Shown here in pieces: positions 36,001 to 45,356 of a DNA stretch of 64,000 nt. Source of the DNA: Maribacter flavus (GTDB lineage Bacteria; Bacteroidota; Bacteroidia; Flavobacteriales; Flavobacteriaceae). Made by a program: the position numbers and the translations under genes. Every line of letters starts with the position of its first letter. The first letter of the stretch is position 1. The notes under the pieces were generated by a model. It was not told where the DNA came from and made no database searches. It saw nothing but the letters and a program-made list of their open reading frames with translations. The stretch spans positions 744,001 to 808,000 of the forward strand of contig NZ_VUOE01000001.1 in the NCBI RefSeq assembly GCF_008386635.1, in the 5' to 3' direction.

Positions 36001-36821
36001 CCCTTGGCGAACTCGTGGACATCCGGTATGAGCAAGGTCCGCAGGTCATCAAAAGTGAGGACACCTTCTTGGTCGGCTATGTTTTATTTGACAAGCTGGA
36101 CGGCTTTGCCGAAGTGGATGTGGTGGAAAATGCCCAGGCCTTGATTCAAGAAAAGATAGACAGCGGCGAACTGACCGTACCCAAAGGCATCAGCTACAAG
36201 TTTACGGGCACCTATGAAAACCAGTTGCGTGCAGAGAAAACCCTGTCCATCGTGGTTCCGCTATGCTTGATTATCATATTTCTCATTCTATACTTTCAGT
36301 TTAAATCGGTCACCACCTCATTGATGGTATTTACCGCCATTGCCGTAGCATTTGCAGGTGGCTTTGTGATGATTTGGCTCTATGGACAAGACTGGTTTCT
36401 CAATTTCAATTTGTTCGGTGAGAACCTTCGCGAGTTGTTCAATATCAAAACTATCAACCTGAGCGTTGCGGTCTGGGTCGGATTCATCGCACTCTTTGGT
36501 ATTGCTACCGATGACGGTGTGGTGATGGCAACCTATCTCGACCAATCTTTCGATAAGGAAAAACCGAATGACAAACCGGGCATTCGTCAAGCTACCCGTG
36601 AAGCGGCAGGCAAGCGTATCCGTCCCTGTTTGATGACGACCGTAACGACCGTTCTTGCCTTGTTGCCAGTGCTAACATCCACCGGAAAGGGAAGCGATAT
36701 AATGATTCCAATGGCCATTCCCATTGTGGGTGGGATGCTCGTTGATGTAACCTCATATTTCCTGTTGCCCGTACTATATAGCTGGCGGGAAGAAAATCAA
36801 CTTAAACGAGCGAGCAAATGA
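33024..36821 (+). CDS. cusA: CusA/CzcA-family heavy-metal RND efflux pump
   Basis: 1265 aa, an inner-membrane proton-driven pump. Starts with a TM helix (LIENKLVAVLMLALFVGW), two periplasmic porter regions and two TM bundles. The TM4 segment GIAIAIGTMVDVGV (about 420-432) carries the acidic proton-relay residue. It is longer than the usual 1040 aa because of extra TM helices and a loop at about 530-660 (KYAINGLLILLGITAV, AIATIAVVFLLAEYW), typical of the Bacteroidota copper/silver-type group. It overlaps tolC by 4 bp. Copper is inferred from the neighbouring multicopper oxidase and CPC-type ATPase. Confidence 0.94.
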   Translation: MLNKGIKFLIENKLVAVLMLALFVGWGIVNGPFNWDTGILPNDPVAVDAIPDIGENQQIVFTKWQGRSPQDIEDQITYPLTTSLLGIPGVKTIRSSSMFGFSSIYIIFEEDIEFYWSRSRILEKLNSLPSGLLPDGVNPALGPDATGLGQIFWYTLEGRDKEGNVTGGWDLQELRSIQDYYVKYALSSASGVSEVASIGGYVQEYQVDVDPEKMRQYNIGLADIVKAVRESNQDIGAQTLEMNKAEYLVRGLGYVKSIADIENAVVDSENFTSIRIKDVGKVHLGPATRRGILDKEGAEVVGGVVVARYGANPLEVINNVKDQIDEVSSGLPSKELADGRTSQVTIVPFYDRTELIQETLGTLNEALTLEILITILVIIIMVFNLRASILISGLLPVAVLMVFITMKLFNVDANIVALSGIAIAIGTMVDVGVILAENMIRHLEDEDLRVNKNGQPYTTNEIVYNATSEVSGAIVTAVMTTIISFLPVFTMIGAEGKLFRPLAFTKTMALAAALVIALFLIPPFAATFFRKTEMRERLKYAINGLLILLGITAVIFGYWIGLVLVAFGLVAILSMRVTLSRNRAGEIHDQRESVAVKQKNLINTAIATIAVVFLLAEYWRPLGFDRSLIMNLIFVAVSCFGVLGIFSLLRKYYDSILRWALQNRLLFLIIPTTLLVLGFFIMRNTGKEFMPALNEGSFLLMPTSLPHSGVAENKRVLQQLDMAVATIPEIETVVGKAGRTESALDPAPLSMYENVIQYKSEYMRNASGERQRYRVNDDGLFVLKNDRFHINPNNEVENDASYEASQLQTTITRNELIPDDDGEYYRNWRPEIQSPDDIWNEIVRVTKLPGITSAPKLQPIETRLVMLQTGMRAPMGIKVKGQDLREIEAFGLELEEILKQAEGVKEQAVFADRIVGKPYLLVDIKREQLARYGVSIMDVQEILQVAVGGMPLTQTVEGRERYAVRVRYPRELRDNPTDLKNIYVPVEKGSPVPLGELVDIRYEQGPQVIKSEDTFLVGYVLFDKLDGFAEVDVVENAQALIQEKIDSGELTVPKGISYKFTGTYENQLRAEKTLSIVVPLCLIIIFLILYFQFKSVTTSLMVFTAIAVAFAGGFVMIWLYGQDWFLNFNLFGENLRELFNIKTINLSVAVWVGFIALFGIATDDGVVMATYLDQSFDKEKPNDKPGIRQATREAAGKRIRPCLMTTVTTVLALLPVLTSTGKGSDIMIPMAIPIVGGMLVDVTSYFLLPVLYSWREENQLKRASK
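34757..34770. repeat. GCTTTCGCGAAATC, near-palindrome
   Basis: 13 of 14 bases match GCTTTCGCGAAAGC; lies in the extra loop of cusA. Confidence 0.6.
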
Positions 36822-38035
36822 AAAATGTAAAAATCATCATCGGATTATTGCTTGTTTCTTTTTACGCGGAAGCGCAAGAGCTTCAATCTTATATACAGGA
36901 AGCAGAAGCGAACAATCCAGATATTCAGGCTTACGAGCTGCGGTACAATATCGCCGAAGAAAAAGTGAACGAAGTCAATACGCTACCTAATACTGTGGTA
37001 AGCGCAGGATACTTTGTAAGCGAACCCGAAACCCGAACGGGTGCGCAACGGGCACGATTTTCGATTTCGCAGATGTTGCCGTGGTTCGGTACGATAACGG
37101 CACGGGAAAACTATGCCAGCTCAATGGCGGAAACCGAGTTTGTTGAAATTGCCATTGCCAAACGAAAACTGGCACTTTCGGTCGCCCAATCCTACTATCA
37201 ACTATATGCCATCAATGCGAAACAGGATGTACTGGACGAAAACATCCAACTACTACAAACTTACGAACGGTTGGCATTGACCTCTGTGGAAGTGGGCAAG
37301 GCTTCCGCAGTTGATGTTCTACGGTTGCAGATTCGCCAGAACGAACTGCAACAACAAAAAGAGGTCTTGCAGGAGGAGTATTTGGCGGAACAGGTCAGCT
37401 TCAACAATCTTTTGAACCGAAAGGAAAGCATTGCCGTTGAAATCGTCCCAGAAATGACCATCCCAACGGAAGACCCGATATACAGCGATGAAGGATTGGC
37501 GCTTAATCCCGAACTGCTCAAATATGATAGACTTTACGAGTCCATTGAACAATCCGAATTGCTGAACCAAAAGGAAAGTGCCCCGAACATCGGTTTTGGA
37601 TTGGACTATGTACCCGTTTCCGAACGTCCCGATATGACCTTTAGCGACAACGGCAAGGATATCGTGATGCCAATGGTATCGCTGTCCATACCTATTTTCA
37701 ACAACCGCTATTCATCGGTTTCCAAACAGAACGAACTGAGACAACTGGAAATCGAATCACAAAAAACAGAGCGTTTGAATGTACTTGAAACCGCTTTCGC
37801 GAAAGCAAAATCACAGCGCAATCAAGCCCGTATTCAGTTCAATACCCAAGAAAAGAGTTTAATGCAGGCTAACGATGCCGAGGAAATATTAATAAAGAAT
37901 TATGAAACGGGAACCATCGATTTTAACGATGTGCTGGACATTCAGGAATTGCAACTGAAATTTCAGATGAACCAAATCGAATCCATAAAGATGTATTACG
38001 TGCAATCAGCACTTTTAAACTATTTAATAAATTAA
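36818..38035 (+). CDS. TolC-family outer-membrane channel
   Basis: 405 aa. Signal peptide (about 1-19, ending YAEAQ), then two OEP repeats of long coiled-coil helices (about 35-215 and 230-405). It forms the outer-membrane exit of the CusA pump encoded just upstream (ATGA overlap). The adaptor CusB is 7 kb downstream in the same gene string. A GCTTTCGCGAAAGC palindrome lies in its coding region at 37793. Confidence 0.9.
   Translation: MKNVKIIIGLLLVSFYAEAQELQSYIQEAEANNPDIQAYELRYNIAEEKVNEVNTLPNTVVSAGYFVSEPETRTGAQRARFSISQMLPWFGTITARENYASSMAETEFVEIAIAKRKLALSVAQSYYQLYAINAKQDVLDENIQLLQTYERLALTSVEVGKASAVDVLRLQIRQNELQQQKEVLQEEYLAEQVSFNNLLNRKESIAVEIVPEMTIPTEDPIYSDEGLALNPELLKYDRLYESIEQSELLNQKESAPNIGFGLDYVPVSERPDMTFSDNGKDIVMPMVSLSIPIFNNRYSSVSKQNELRQLEIESQKTERLNVLETAFAKAKSQRNQARIQFNTQEKSLMQANDAEEILIKNYETGTIDFNDVLDIQELQLKFQMNQIESIKMYYVQSALLNYLIN
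37793..37806. repeat. GCTTTCGCGAAAGC palindrome
   Basis: Perfect 14-bp palindrome inside the TolC gene. Related copies are at 34757, 50733, 51416 and 53249, and none is in the host part of the window. Confidence 0.8.
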
Positions 38036-38037
38036 AA

Positions 38038-40440
38038 ATGAAAATATTACAAATCACCACCCTATTGCTGTTTTCTTCTACTGTATTTGCCCAAGTAGGC
38101 ACAAACGGTGCGGACAGAAATGAAGAAGCTAGACCTGTCAAGGAGTATAACTTAACCATTGAAGAAAATGAAATGACGCTCGCTGGTGTAACAGCAAAAG
38201 GAATGACCATCAATGGTAGTATTCCTGGACCAGTCTTGGAATTCACCGAGGGCGACCTCGCCATTATCAATGTTACCAATAAAATGGATGTGGAAACCTC
38301 TGTACATTGGCACGGGTTGATATTACCCAATTTTTACGATGGCGTTCCCTATTTGACCACGCCACCTATTAAACCAGGAACAACTTTTCAATACAGAATC
38401 CCAATCAACCAATCAGGCACCTACTGGTACCATTCCCACACGATGCTACAGGAGCAAAGCGGTGTTTATGGGTCTATTATTATTCACCCAAAAGAAAAAA
38501 CTCTGGAATATGACAAGGATTTGGTTGTGGTACTCTCTGATTGGACCAACGAAAATCCTATGAATGTTTTGAGAAACCTTAAAAGAGGTAACGAGTGGTA
38601 TCAGGTCAAAAAAGGTACGGCGGTTCCTTTGGGCAGGGTTATCAAGGAAGGCGCATTTGGTGCACAACTGAAATTTTGGAGAGACCGTATGGAAGGAGCA
38701 GATATAGCCGACATCTATTATCCGGCATTTCTGACCAATGGAAAATCATTGGCCGAGTATCCCGAATTCAAAACAGGCGAAAAAGTACGGCTTCGCTTTA
38801 TCAATGCATCCGCCTCTACCTATTACTGGATGGATTTTGGCGGTGGCAACCCTATGGTCGTTGCGGGCGATGGTATTGATGTGGAACCTGTACCTAAAAG
38901 CCGTTTCCTTTTTGGTATTGCCGAAACCTATGATGTTATCGTAACCATCCCTGAAGGTACTTTGGAAGTTACCGCCACCGCTCAAGACGGTTCTGGTAGC
39001 ACCTCGTTGCGCTTGGGACAGGGAAGCCTGTATCCAGCAAAAAGAATTGAGAGACCGGACAAGGTTGCAATGATGAAACAAATGGCCAAAATGGATATGA
39101 AGATGGGCGCCCCTGCAATGGTGGGTAACAAAAAGAAAAAAACACCCGAGTTTTTGAAGGAAAATTACGGGATGAAAATGGATATGAAAGATGGCCAGAT
39201 GAATATGGGAATGCAAGACAAAATGTCAATGAATAAAGGCGAAATGGGCGACAATATGAAGATGGACGACCATAAGCAAATGAAGATGGATAAAAAGATG
39301 GACGGTATGGCAGGAATGAAAAAAGATTCAATGCCAATGAAATCTACCGAACCTTCGCATATGATGGGAGGCCATATGGGGCACGATATGCCTATGATGC
39401 AAAAAGACACTTCCTCTTTTGATTACGATACCCGTAAAACCTATTTCAACTATGATTTCTTAAAAGCGAAGGAAAATACCACCTACAAGGCTGATTTGCC
39501 CGTAAACGACATTCTATTAAACCTGACCGGAAATATGCAACGCTATGTGTGGAGTATTAACGGTGTGCCACTTTCAGAAACGGATAAGATTAAAATCAGG
39601 GGTGGTGAAGTAACCCGCATTACCCTTAACAACCTAACGATGATGCACCACCCGATGCACCTTCACGGGCATTATTTTAGGGTAATCAATGAAAATGGTG
39701 AGCGCTCGCCGTTGAAACACACCGTCAATGTGCCACCGATGCAGAAAGTGGTTATCGAGTTCTATAACGAGGAGTATGGCGATTGGTTCTTTCACTGCCA
39801 CATCCTGTACCATATGATGGGCGGTATGGCTCGCGTATTCAGCTATGATACCCCAAGGGATGAAAGGATGAAAAACTTTCCCGTTCAAAAACTGATTGAC
39901 GAAACAGACCATTACTATTCTTGGGGATTGTTGCGTGCAGGCTCAAACTTTAATGAACTATTTCTGATGTCAAGCAATATTCGGAATGAATTTGGTTTAA
40001 GAGCAGAGTTCGATTATAACAAAAACCTTGAAGCCGAAGTAAACTATAATAGGTATCTCAATGATTGGGTGCGCCTCTATGTAGGAGTAAATACCGAAAC
40101 TTCTACACCCAACTCGTATGACACCTTTAATACAGTAGGTCTAATTGGTGTAAAATACTTTACGCCTTACCGATTTAATGTAGATGTGAGTGTAGACCAT
40201 CAACTGCGCCCAAGGATACGTCTCGATAGGGAACTGTTGCTTTTTCCACGCTTTTTCCTTGAAGGGGAATACGAATACCGGGCAGACTTTGGTTGGGTGA
40301 ACGATATAGGCGATACATCCTATCAGGGCGAAACGCAATGGTTGGTGGGAACCTCTTATATCCTATCCCGAAATTTTTCAATACAAGCAAATTACAATAA
40401 CCGATATGGCTGGGGTGGCGGTCTTTTAGCCCGATTTTAA
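38038..40440 (+). CDS. copA: Multicopper oxidase (CopA-type) fused to a C-terminal outer-membrane barrel-like domain
   Basis: 800 aa. Signal peptide, then cupredoxin domains with copper ligands HWHG, WYHSH, HHPMHLHGHYF and FHCHILYHMMGGM. A long Met/Asp/Lys-rich stretch at about 340-455 (repeated MxxM) is a copper-collecting segment as in CopA/PcoA. After about residue 620 comes a region with alternating strands (FGLRAEFDYNKNLEAEV, FFLEGEYEYRADF) ending LLARF, like the CopB barrel. This suggests a CopA-CopB fusion. It oxidises Cu(I) outside the cytoplasm. It lies 2 bp after tolC. Confidence 0.9.
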   Translation: MKILQITTLLLFSSTVFAQVGTNGADRNEEARPVKEYNLTIEENEMTLAGVTAKGMTINGSIPGPVLEFTEGDLAIINVTNKMDVETSVHWHGLILPNFYDGVPYLTTPPIKPGTTFQYRIPINQSGTYWYHSHTMLQEQSGVYGSIIIHPKEKTLEYDKDLVVVLSDWTNENPMNVLRNLKRGNEWYQVKKGTAVPLGRVIKEGAFGAQLKFWRDRMEGADIADIYYPAFLTNGKSLAEYPEFKTGEKVRLRFINASASTYYWMDFGGGNPMVVAGDGIDVEPVPKSRFLFGIAETYDVIVTIPEGTLEVTATAQDGSGSTSLRLGQGSLYPAKRIERPDKVAMMKQMAKMDMKMGAPAMVGNKKKKTPEFLKENYGMKMDMKDGQMNMGMQDKMSMNKGEMGDNMKMDDHKQMKMDKKMDGMAGMKKDSMPMKSTEPSHMMGGHMGHDMPMMQKDTSSFDYDTRKTYFNYDFLKAKENTTYKADLPVNDILLNLTGNMQRYVWSINGVPLSETDKIKIRGGEVTRITLNNLTMMHHPMHLHGHYFRVINENGERSPLKHTVNVPPMQKVVIEFYNEEYGDWFFHCHILYHMMGGMARVFSYDTPRDERMKNFPVQKLIDETDHYYSWGLLRAGSNFNELFLMSSNIRNEFGLRAEFDYNKNLEAEVNYNRYLNDWVRLYVGVNTETSTPNSYDTFNTVGLIGVKYFTPYRFNVDVSVDHQLRPRIRLDRELLLFPRFFLEGEYEYRADFGWVNDIGDTSYQGETQWLVGTSYILSRNFSIQANYNNRYGWGGGLLARF

Positions 40441-40468
40441 CAAAGTAACAATTTAAAACAAACACAAA

Positions 40469-41065
40469 ATGAAAACAGTAAAGAGAACGATAGGTACAAT
40501 GGCACTTGCTACCGTAGTGATGGTAACAGTTTCCTGCAAGGACGGAAATAAGAACGAACCCGCCAAGCCAATGAGCAATGAAATACATCAAGAAAAGATG
40601 GATGATAAGGAAGATATGGCTATGGATAACAGCCAAGATGCCAAGGCAGAAGCGATATTGAAGGACTATTTCAACTTGAAGGACGCTTTGGTCAACGATG
40701 ACAATTCCAAAGCAAAGGAACTGGGCAACACCTTGGCACAATCGCTCAAATCCTTTGATGCATCGAGCTACTCGGACAGCGAGCAGAACGAACTAAACGA
40801 TATCATTGAGGATGCCACCGAACACGCCGAGCATATTGGCGAGAGCGATATAGCCCACCAACGCGAGCATTTTAAAACGCTTAGCAAGGATATGACCGAT
40901 ATGGTGGCGATAACGGGAACTTCAATGACCATTTATGAGCAGTACTGCCCAATGTACGATAACAATAAAGGCGGTGCTTGGCTAAGTATGAATGAAGAAA
41001 TCAGAAACCCCTATTTCGGTGCCCAAATGCTAAAATGTGGTAAGGTGCAACGTGAAATCAACTAA
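40469..41065 (+). CDS. DUF3347 lipoprotein
   Basis: 198 aa. Lipobox Cys23 (VTVSC), an acidic Met/Asp-rich linker, then a DUF3347 domain (about 60-198) with AILKDYFNLKDALV, QYCPMYDNNKGGAWLS and EEIRNPYFGAQMLKCG. The same domain forms the C-terminus of the CusB protein at 45357. It is thought to bind copper via its conserved Cys, Met and His. Located between the multicopper oxidase and a haem-binding protein in one gene string. Confidence 0.87.
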   Translation: MKTVKRTIGTMALATVVMVTVSCKDGNKNEPAKPMSNEIHQEKMDDKEDMAMDNSQDAKAEAILKDYFNLKDALVNDDNSKAKELGNTLAQSLKSFDASSYSDSEQNELNDIIEDATEHAEHIGESDIAHQREHFKTLSKDMTDMVAITGTSMTIYEQYCPMYDNNKGGAWLSMNEEIRNPYFGAQMLKCGKVQREIN

Positions 41066-41521
41066 GTGAAAATAGTAAAAATCATAGCGTGGATAGCATT
41101 GGTTGCCTTTGTGGTCATCCAGTTTTTTCCTGTGGACTATAACCAGAGTGAAACCGTACCACAAACCGATTTTATGCTCGTGAACAATGTACCTGCAACG
41201 GTAGAACAATCGTTGCAGGTTTCCTGCTATGATTGCCATAGCAATAATACCGATTATCCTTGGTACAGCAAGGTACAACCCTCTTCTTGGTACTTGGAAC
41301 ATCATATCAAAGAAGGAAAGGCAGAGCTGAATTTCAACGAATGGGGCAACCTTTCCGACCGAAGGAAAAATAGCAAATTACGGTCTATCATAAACCAGAT
41401 TGAGGATGGGGAAATGCCTTTGGATAGTTACACGCTAATTCATCGGGATGCAATTTTTTCTGAGGCGAACAAAACAGCAGTAATTGACTATATGAATAAA
41501 CTAAAAGATAGCTTGGAATAA
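41066..41521 (+). CDS. Haem-binding domain protein, c-type-like
   Basis: 151 aa, starting at a GTG directly after the DUF3347 stop codon. One N-terminal TM anchor (about 7-22) and a CYDCH motif (C54-x-x-C57-H58) followed by SNNTDYPWYSKVQP, typical of the Haem_bd family. It should hold a c-type haem on the periplasmic side and may pass electrons for copper redox steps; the partner is not known. Confidence 0.85.
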   Translation: MKIVKIIAWIALVAFVVIQFFPVDYNQSETVPQTDFMLVNNVPATVEQSLQVSCYDCHSNNTDYPWYSKVQPSSWYLEHHIKEGKAELNFNEWGNLSDRRKNSKLRSIINQIEDGEMPLDSYTLIHRDAIFSEANKTAVIDYMNKLKDSLE

Positions 41522-41532
41522 AGTCCTGCTGC

Positions 41533-41571
41533 GGGAAGGGTAGTATGATGGTTCGTAGTAACCCTTTCCGT
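41533..41571. repeat. Intercistronic hairpin before the copper ATPase
   Basis: CGGGAAGGGT (41533-41542) pairs with ACCCTTTCCG (41562-41571), ten pairs with one G-U, around a 19-nt loop. No T-run follows, so a processing or stability element is as likely as a terminator. Confidence 0.5.
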
Positions 41572-41594
41572 AACAGACACAAATTAGTAAAGTA

Positions 41595-44138
41595 ATGAAA
41601 CACACCTATCACATACACGGAATGACCTGTAACGGTTGCAGAACCCACGTCGAGAAAACGCTCTCTAAAGTGGACGGTGTAATTGATGTATTGGTCGATT
41701 TGGAAAAATCTGAAGCGGTCATTGAAATGGAATCGCATATTCCTATCGAATCATTTCAGGAAGCTCTAAAGCAAGATGGTGGTTCGTATAGCATTCACAA
41801 ATCTGGCAAACATCATCACAAGGATGATTCGGCTAAAGTTAATACTGAGCATAGTCGAAGTACGAAAGCGAAAAAGCAAAAACCAAAAGGCAAGGGAACC
41901 GGAACGTTCTACTGCCCGATGCACTGTGAAGGCGATAATACTTATGACAAGCCAGGCGATTGCCCTGTCTGTGGAATGGATTTGGTGGAAGAGCAAAGCT
42001 TTTCCGCCAGTTCCCGCAGCGAACAATGGACGTGCCCAATGCATCCTGAAATTGTAAAGGATGAACCGGGAAGCTGCCCCATTTGTGGGATGGACTTGGT
42101 ACCGATGAAGCCAGATTTGTCCGCAGAGGAAAAAACCTATAAAAAACTGCTCAAAAAGTTCTGGATAGCCACGGCCTTTACACTGCCTATTTTCATCATT
42201 GCGATGTCCGAAATGGTCAGCAACAATCCGCTATACGATATTTTGGAACTGAAATACTGGAACTGGATTCAGTTTGCACTTTCCCTACCCGTGGTGTTCT
42301 ATGCCACTTGGATGTTCTTCGAGCGTGCTTATCGAAGCATAAAAACGTGGAACCTCAATATGTTCACGCTCATTGGCATCGGTGCTGGTGTAGCTTGGTT
42401 GTTTAGTGTATTCGGGATGCTGATGCCGGACTTTTTCCCAGACCAGTTCAAGACCGAAGCGGGCACCGTACACGTGTATTTTGAAGCGGCCACGGTCATT
42501 CTCACGTTAGTTTTACTTGGCCAACTATTGGAAGCCCGAGCCCATAGCAAGACAAATTCCGCGGTCAAGGAACTTTTAAAACTGGCGCCAAATAAGGCAG
42601 TTAAAGTCGTGGATGGTGAGGAACAGGAAGTGGCCATCGACCAAATTGAATTGGGCGATATTCTTCGGGTAAAACCGGGCGATAAAATTCCCGTTGATGG
42701 TGTTATCACCGAAGGCGAAACATCCATCGATGAATCGATGATAACGGGCGAACCCATTCCAGTCAACAAGTCAACCGATGATAAAGTCAGTAGCGGAACT
42801 ATCAACGGCAACCAGTCTTTCCTTATGAAAGCGGAAAAGGTAGGTTCCGACACTTTGCTTTCACAAATCATCCAAATGGTCAATGATGCCAGTCGTAGCC
42901 GTGCGCCTATCCAAAAACTGGCCGATACCGTTTCAGGTTACTTTGTGCCCATCGTGGTCATCATCGCCGTAATCACTTTTGGGATTTGGGCAATTTGGGG
43001 ACCAGAACCAGCTTATGTGTATGCCTTGGTCAATGCCATTGCCGTTTTGATTATCGCCTGTCCCTGTGCATTGGGATTGGCAACACCGATGTCCGTGATG
43101 GTCGGTGTGGGTAAGGGTGCACAAAATGGGGTGCTCATCAAGAATGCAGAGGCACTTGAAAAAATGGATAAGGTAGATACCCTTATCGTGGATAAAACGG
43201 GAACGATTACCGAAGGAAAACCCACGGTGGAAAAAATGGGGTCTTTTGATAACGGTTTCAGCGATAGCGAAGTACTGCAATACATTGTTTCCCTGAATAA
43301 TCAAAGTGAGCATCCCCTTGCGGAAGCCACCATCAAATACGGCAAAGAACAAAAAGCTGATTTCTTAAAAGCCGACGGGTTCAATGCCGTAACCGGTAAA
43401 GGTGTTGAAGGTAATGTAAACGGTAAAAAGGTGGCTTTAGGAAATGCCAAAATGATGGAATATGCAAAGGCGACGCTTTCCAAAGAAATGGAAGAAAAAG
43501 CCCAATTCTTCCAAAAGCAGGGCAAAACCGTTTCCTATCTCGCGATTGATGGAAACCTTGTCGGTTATGTAGTAATTGGTGATAAAATTAAGAAAACGAG
43601 TGCCAAGGCCATCAAGGAATTACAGGACAAGGGAATCGATGTGATTATGCTCACGGGCGACAACCACGATACAGCTCAGGCAGTGGCCAACGAACTCAAT
43701 CTTGCAGATTTTCAAGCGGGAATGCTTCCCGAAAACAAATTGCAGGAAGTTGAAAAACTACAAGAAAATGGAAAAGTCGTGGCGATGGCAGGTGACGGTA
43801 TCAATGATGCACCTGCTTTGGCAAAAAGCGATGTAGGCATCGCAATGGGAACGGGTACTGATGTGGCCATAGAAAGTGCTGCCATTACTTTGGTCAAAGG
43901 CGACCTACACGGTATTGTCAAGGCAAGAAATTTAAGCGATGTGGTAATGCGAAACATTAAGCAGAATCTGTTTTTTGCGATGATATACAACACCTTGGGA
44001 ATACCCATTGCTGCGGGATTGCTCTATCCATTTTTTGGGATTTTACTATCACCAATGATAGCTGCTTTGGCGATGAGTTTCAGTTCGGTTTCGGTCATAG
44101 CCAATTCGCTTAGGCTTAAAGGTTCAAACATTGATTAA
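41595..44138 (+). CDS. copA: Copper-translocating P1B-type ATPase
   Basis: 847 aa. An N-terminal HMA domain (GMTCNGC, C12 and C15), then two heavy-metal-binding zinc-ribbon-like motifs (CPMHCEGD...CPVCGMD at about 110-135 and CPMHPEIV...CPICGMDL at about 150-175). TM part with C489-P-C491 (ACPCALGLATP), the phosphorylation motif DKTGT, the HP motif SEHPLAEA and GDGINDAPAL. CPC with Asn/Ser/Met in TM7-8 (MIYNTLG, MSFSSVSV) fits Cu(I) export to the periplasm. Part of the copper gene string. Confidence 0.94.
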   Translation: MKHTYHIHGMTCNGCRTHVEKTLSKVDGVIDVLVDLEKSEAVIEMESHIPIESFQEALKQDGGSYSIHKSGKHHHKDDSAKVNTEHSRSTKAKKQKPKGKGTGTFYCPMHCEGDNTYDKPGDCPVCGMDLVEEQSFSASSRSEQWTCPMHPEIVKDEPGSCPICGMDLVPMKPDLSAEEKTYKKLLKKFWIATAFTLPIFIIAMSEMVSNNPLYDILELKYWNWIQFALSLPVVFYATWMFFERAYRSIKTWNLNMFTLIGIGAGVAWLFSVFGMLMPDFFPDQFKTEAGTVHVYFEAATVILTLVLLGQLLEARAHSKTNSAVKELLKLAPNKAVKVVDGEEQEVAIDQIELGDILRVKPGDKIPVDGVITEGETSIDESMITGEPIPVNKSTDDKVSSGTINGNQSFLMKAEKVGSDTLLSQIIQMVNDASRSRAPIQKLADTVSGYFVPIVVIIAVITFGIWAIWGPEPAYVYALVNAIAVLIIACPCALGLATPMSVMVGVGKGAQNGVLIKNAEALEKMDKVDTLIVDKTGTITEGKPTVEKMGSFDNGFSDSEVLQYIVSLNNQSEHPLAEATIKYGKEQKADFLKADGFNAVTGKGVEGNVNGKKVALGNAKMMEYAKATLSKEMEEKAQFFQKQGKTVSYLAIDGNLVGYVVIGDKIKKTSAKAIKELQDKGIDVIMLTGDNHDTAQAVANELNLADFQAGMLPENKLQEVEKLQENGKVVAMAGDGINDAPALAKSDVGIAMGTGTDVAIESAAITLVKGDLHGIVKARNLSDVVMRNIKQNLFFAMIYNTLGIPIAAGLLYPFFGILLSPMIAALAMSFSSVSVIANSLRLKGSNID

Positions 44139-44143
44139 GTTAT

Positions 44144-44851
44144 ATGGTAAAAAGAAAAACAGCGATAAAAATTAGAAAGGTACACCGCTATTTGGGCATC
44201 TTCTTGGGCATCCAGTTCTTGATGTGGACGATAAGTGGGATGTATTTTAGTTGGACAGACATTGACGAAATACACGGTGACCAATTTCGGCAAGACCCAG
44301 TAAAGGCATCTGCTTTTACAAGTTTGATAAGTCCATCCGAAGTGAATCTTGAAGAAGCAATAGTCTCGGTAGAACTTCGGGAAATCGGTGGTAAACCCTT
44401 TTACTGGATTAATGACAAACAGCTCTTTGATGCCAAGACAGGCAAAGTAAAGAAAGTAATCTCAGAAAGTGAAGCTCTGAAAATCGCTGAACGGAATATG
44501 TTGCCGGAACTTCAAGTAAAAGGAATCGAGCGCATCGAGCAAGTAGGCAGCCATAGCGAGTATCGTGGCAGACCGCTTCCGGCCTATGTCATCAGCTATG
44601 AAACACCTAAAAACATCAAGGCCTACGTTTCCGAAAAAGATGGCGCATTCCAAACGCTACGTCATCGGGATTGGCGTTGGTTCGACTTTCTATGGATGAC
44701 CCATACGATGGATTATGAAGGTCGCGACGATTTCAATACAACCGTACTACGTGCCTTTTCCCTACTTGGATTGATTACCGTATTGAGCGGGTTTTTGTTA
44801 TGGTATATCAGTTCACCAACAATCAGAAAAATAAAAAAGAGAAACAAATAA
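44144..44851 (+). CDS. PepSY domain membrane protein
   Basis: 235 aa. N-terminal TM (about 16-36: FLGIQFLMWTISGMYF), a periplasmic PepSY-type region (about 60-185) and a C-terminal TM (about 204-224). Single-PepSY proteins of this type accompany copper genes and siderophore reductases in Bacteroidota; they may take part in periplasmic metal reduction. It lies 5 bp after the copper ATPase. Confidence 0.83.
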   Translation: MVKRKTAIKIRKVHRYLGIFLGIQFLMWTISGMYFSWTDIDEIHGDQFRQDPVKASAFTSLISPSEVNLEEAIVSVELREIGGKPFYWINDKQLFDAKTGKVKKVISESEALKIAERNMLPELQVKGIERIEQVGSHSEYRGRPLPAYVISYETPKNIKAYVSEKDGAFQTLRHRDWRWFDFLWMTHTMDYEGRDDFNTTVLRAFSLLGLITVLSGFLLWYISSPTIRKIKKRNK

Positions 44852-44870
44852 CACCAAAAATTCAAAAACT

Positions 44871-45350
44871 ATGGAACATTCAAAACACGCAAACAAAGGA
44901 AAATACAGAACATTTTTTATGATGCTGGCTTGCTCATTTGTAGCAATGTACATCACAATGTATCTCAACACCTATGAACTCGACCACGTATGGTTCAGCC
45001 TAACGCGCTTCTATATGGTCTGTCTGGGCATAGCAGCAATGGCAGTCATTATGTGGTTTTTTATGCGGAAGATGTACACCGACAAGAAAAAGAATATTGC
45101 CATTCTTTTAGGTAGTTTGGTCTTGTTTTTTGGGGCATTGTTTTTGGTTCGCGACCAAAAATCCACAGTAGGTGACGTACTATGGATGAAAGCAATGATA
45201 CCGCATCATTCCATCGCTATATTGACCAGTGAACGAGCGGACATCAAAGACCCAGAGGTGAAGAAACTGGCAGAAGAAATCATCAAGGCACAGCGCAGGG
45301 AAATTGCCGAAATGAAAGAAATGATTGAACGATTACAGAACGAAAAATAA
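44871..45350 (+). CDS. DUF305 family membrane protein
   Basis: 159 aa. Three hydrophobic segments (about 15-32, 40-62 and 72-90) followed by a helical DUF305 region with MIPHHSIAILTSERA and EIIKAQRREIAEM. The MxxHH motif is typical of DUF305 proteins, which often appear with copper resistance genes, and the His and Met may bind copper. It is 6 bp before the CusB gene. Confidence 0.85.
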   Translation: MEHSKHANKGKYRTFFMMLACSFVAMYITMYLNTYELDHVWFSLTRFYMVCLGIAAMAVIMWFFMRKMYTDKKKNIAILLGSLVLFFGALFLVRDQKSTVGDVLWMKAMIPHHSIAILTSERADIKDPEVKKLAEEIIKAQRREIAEMKEMIERLQNEK

Positions 45351-45356
45351 ATAGCT

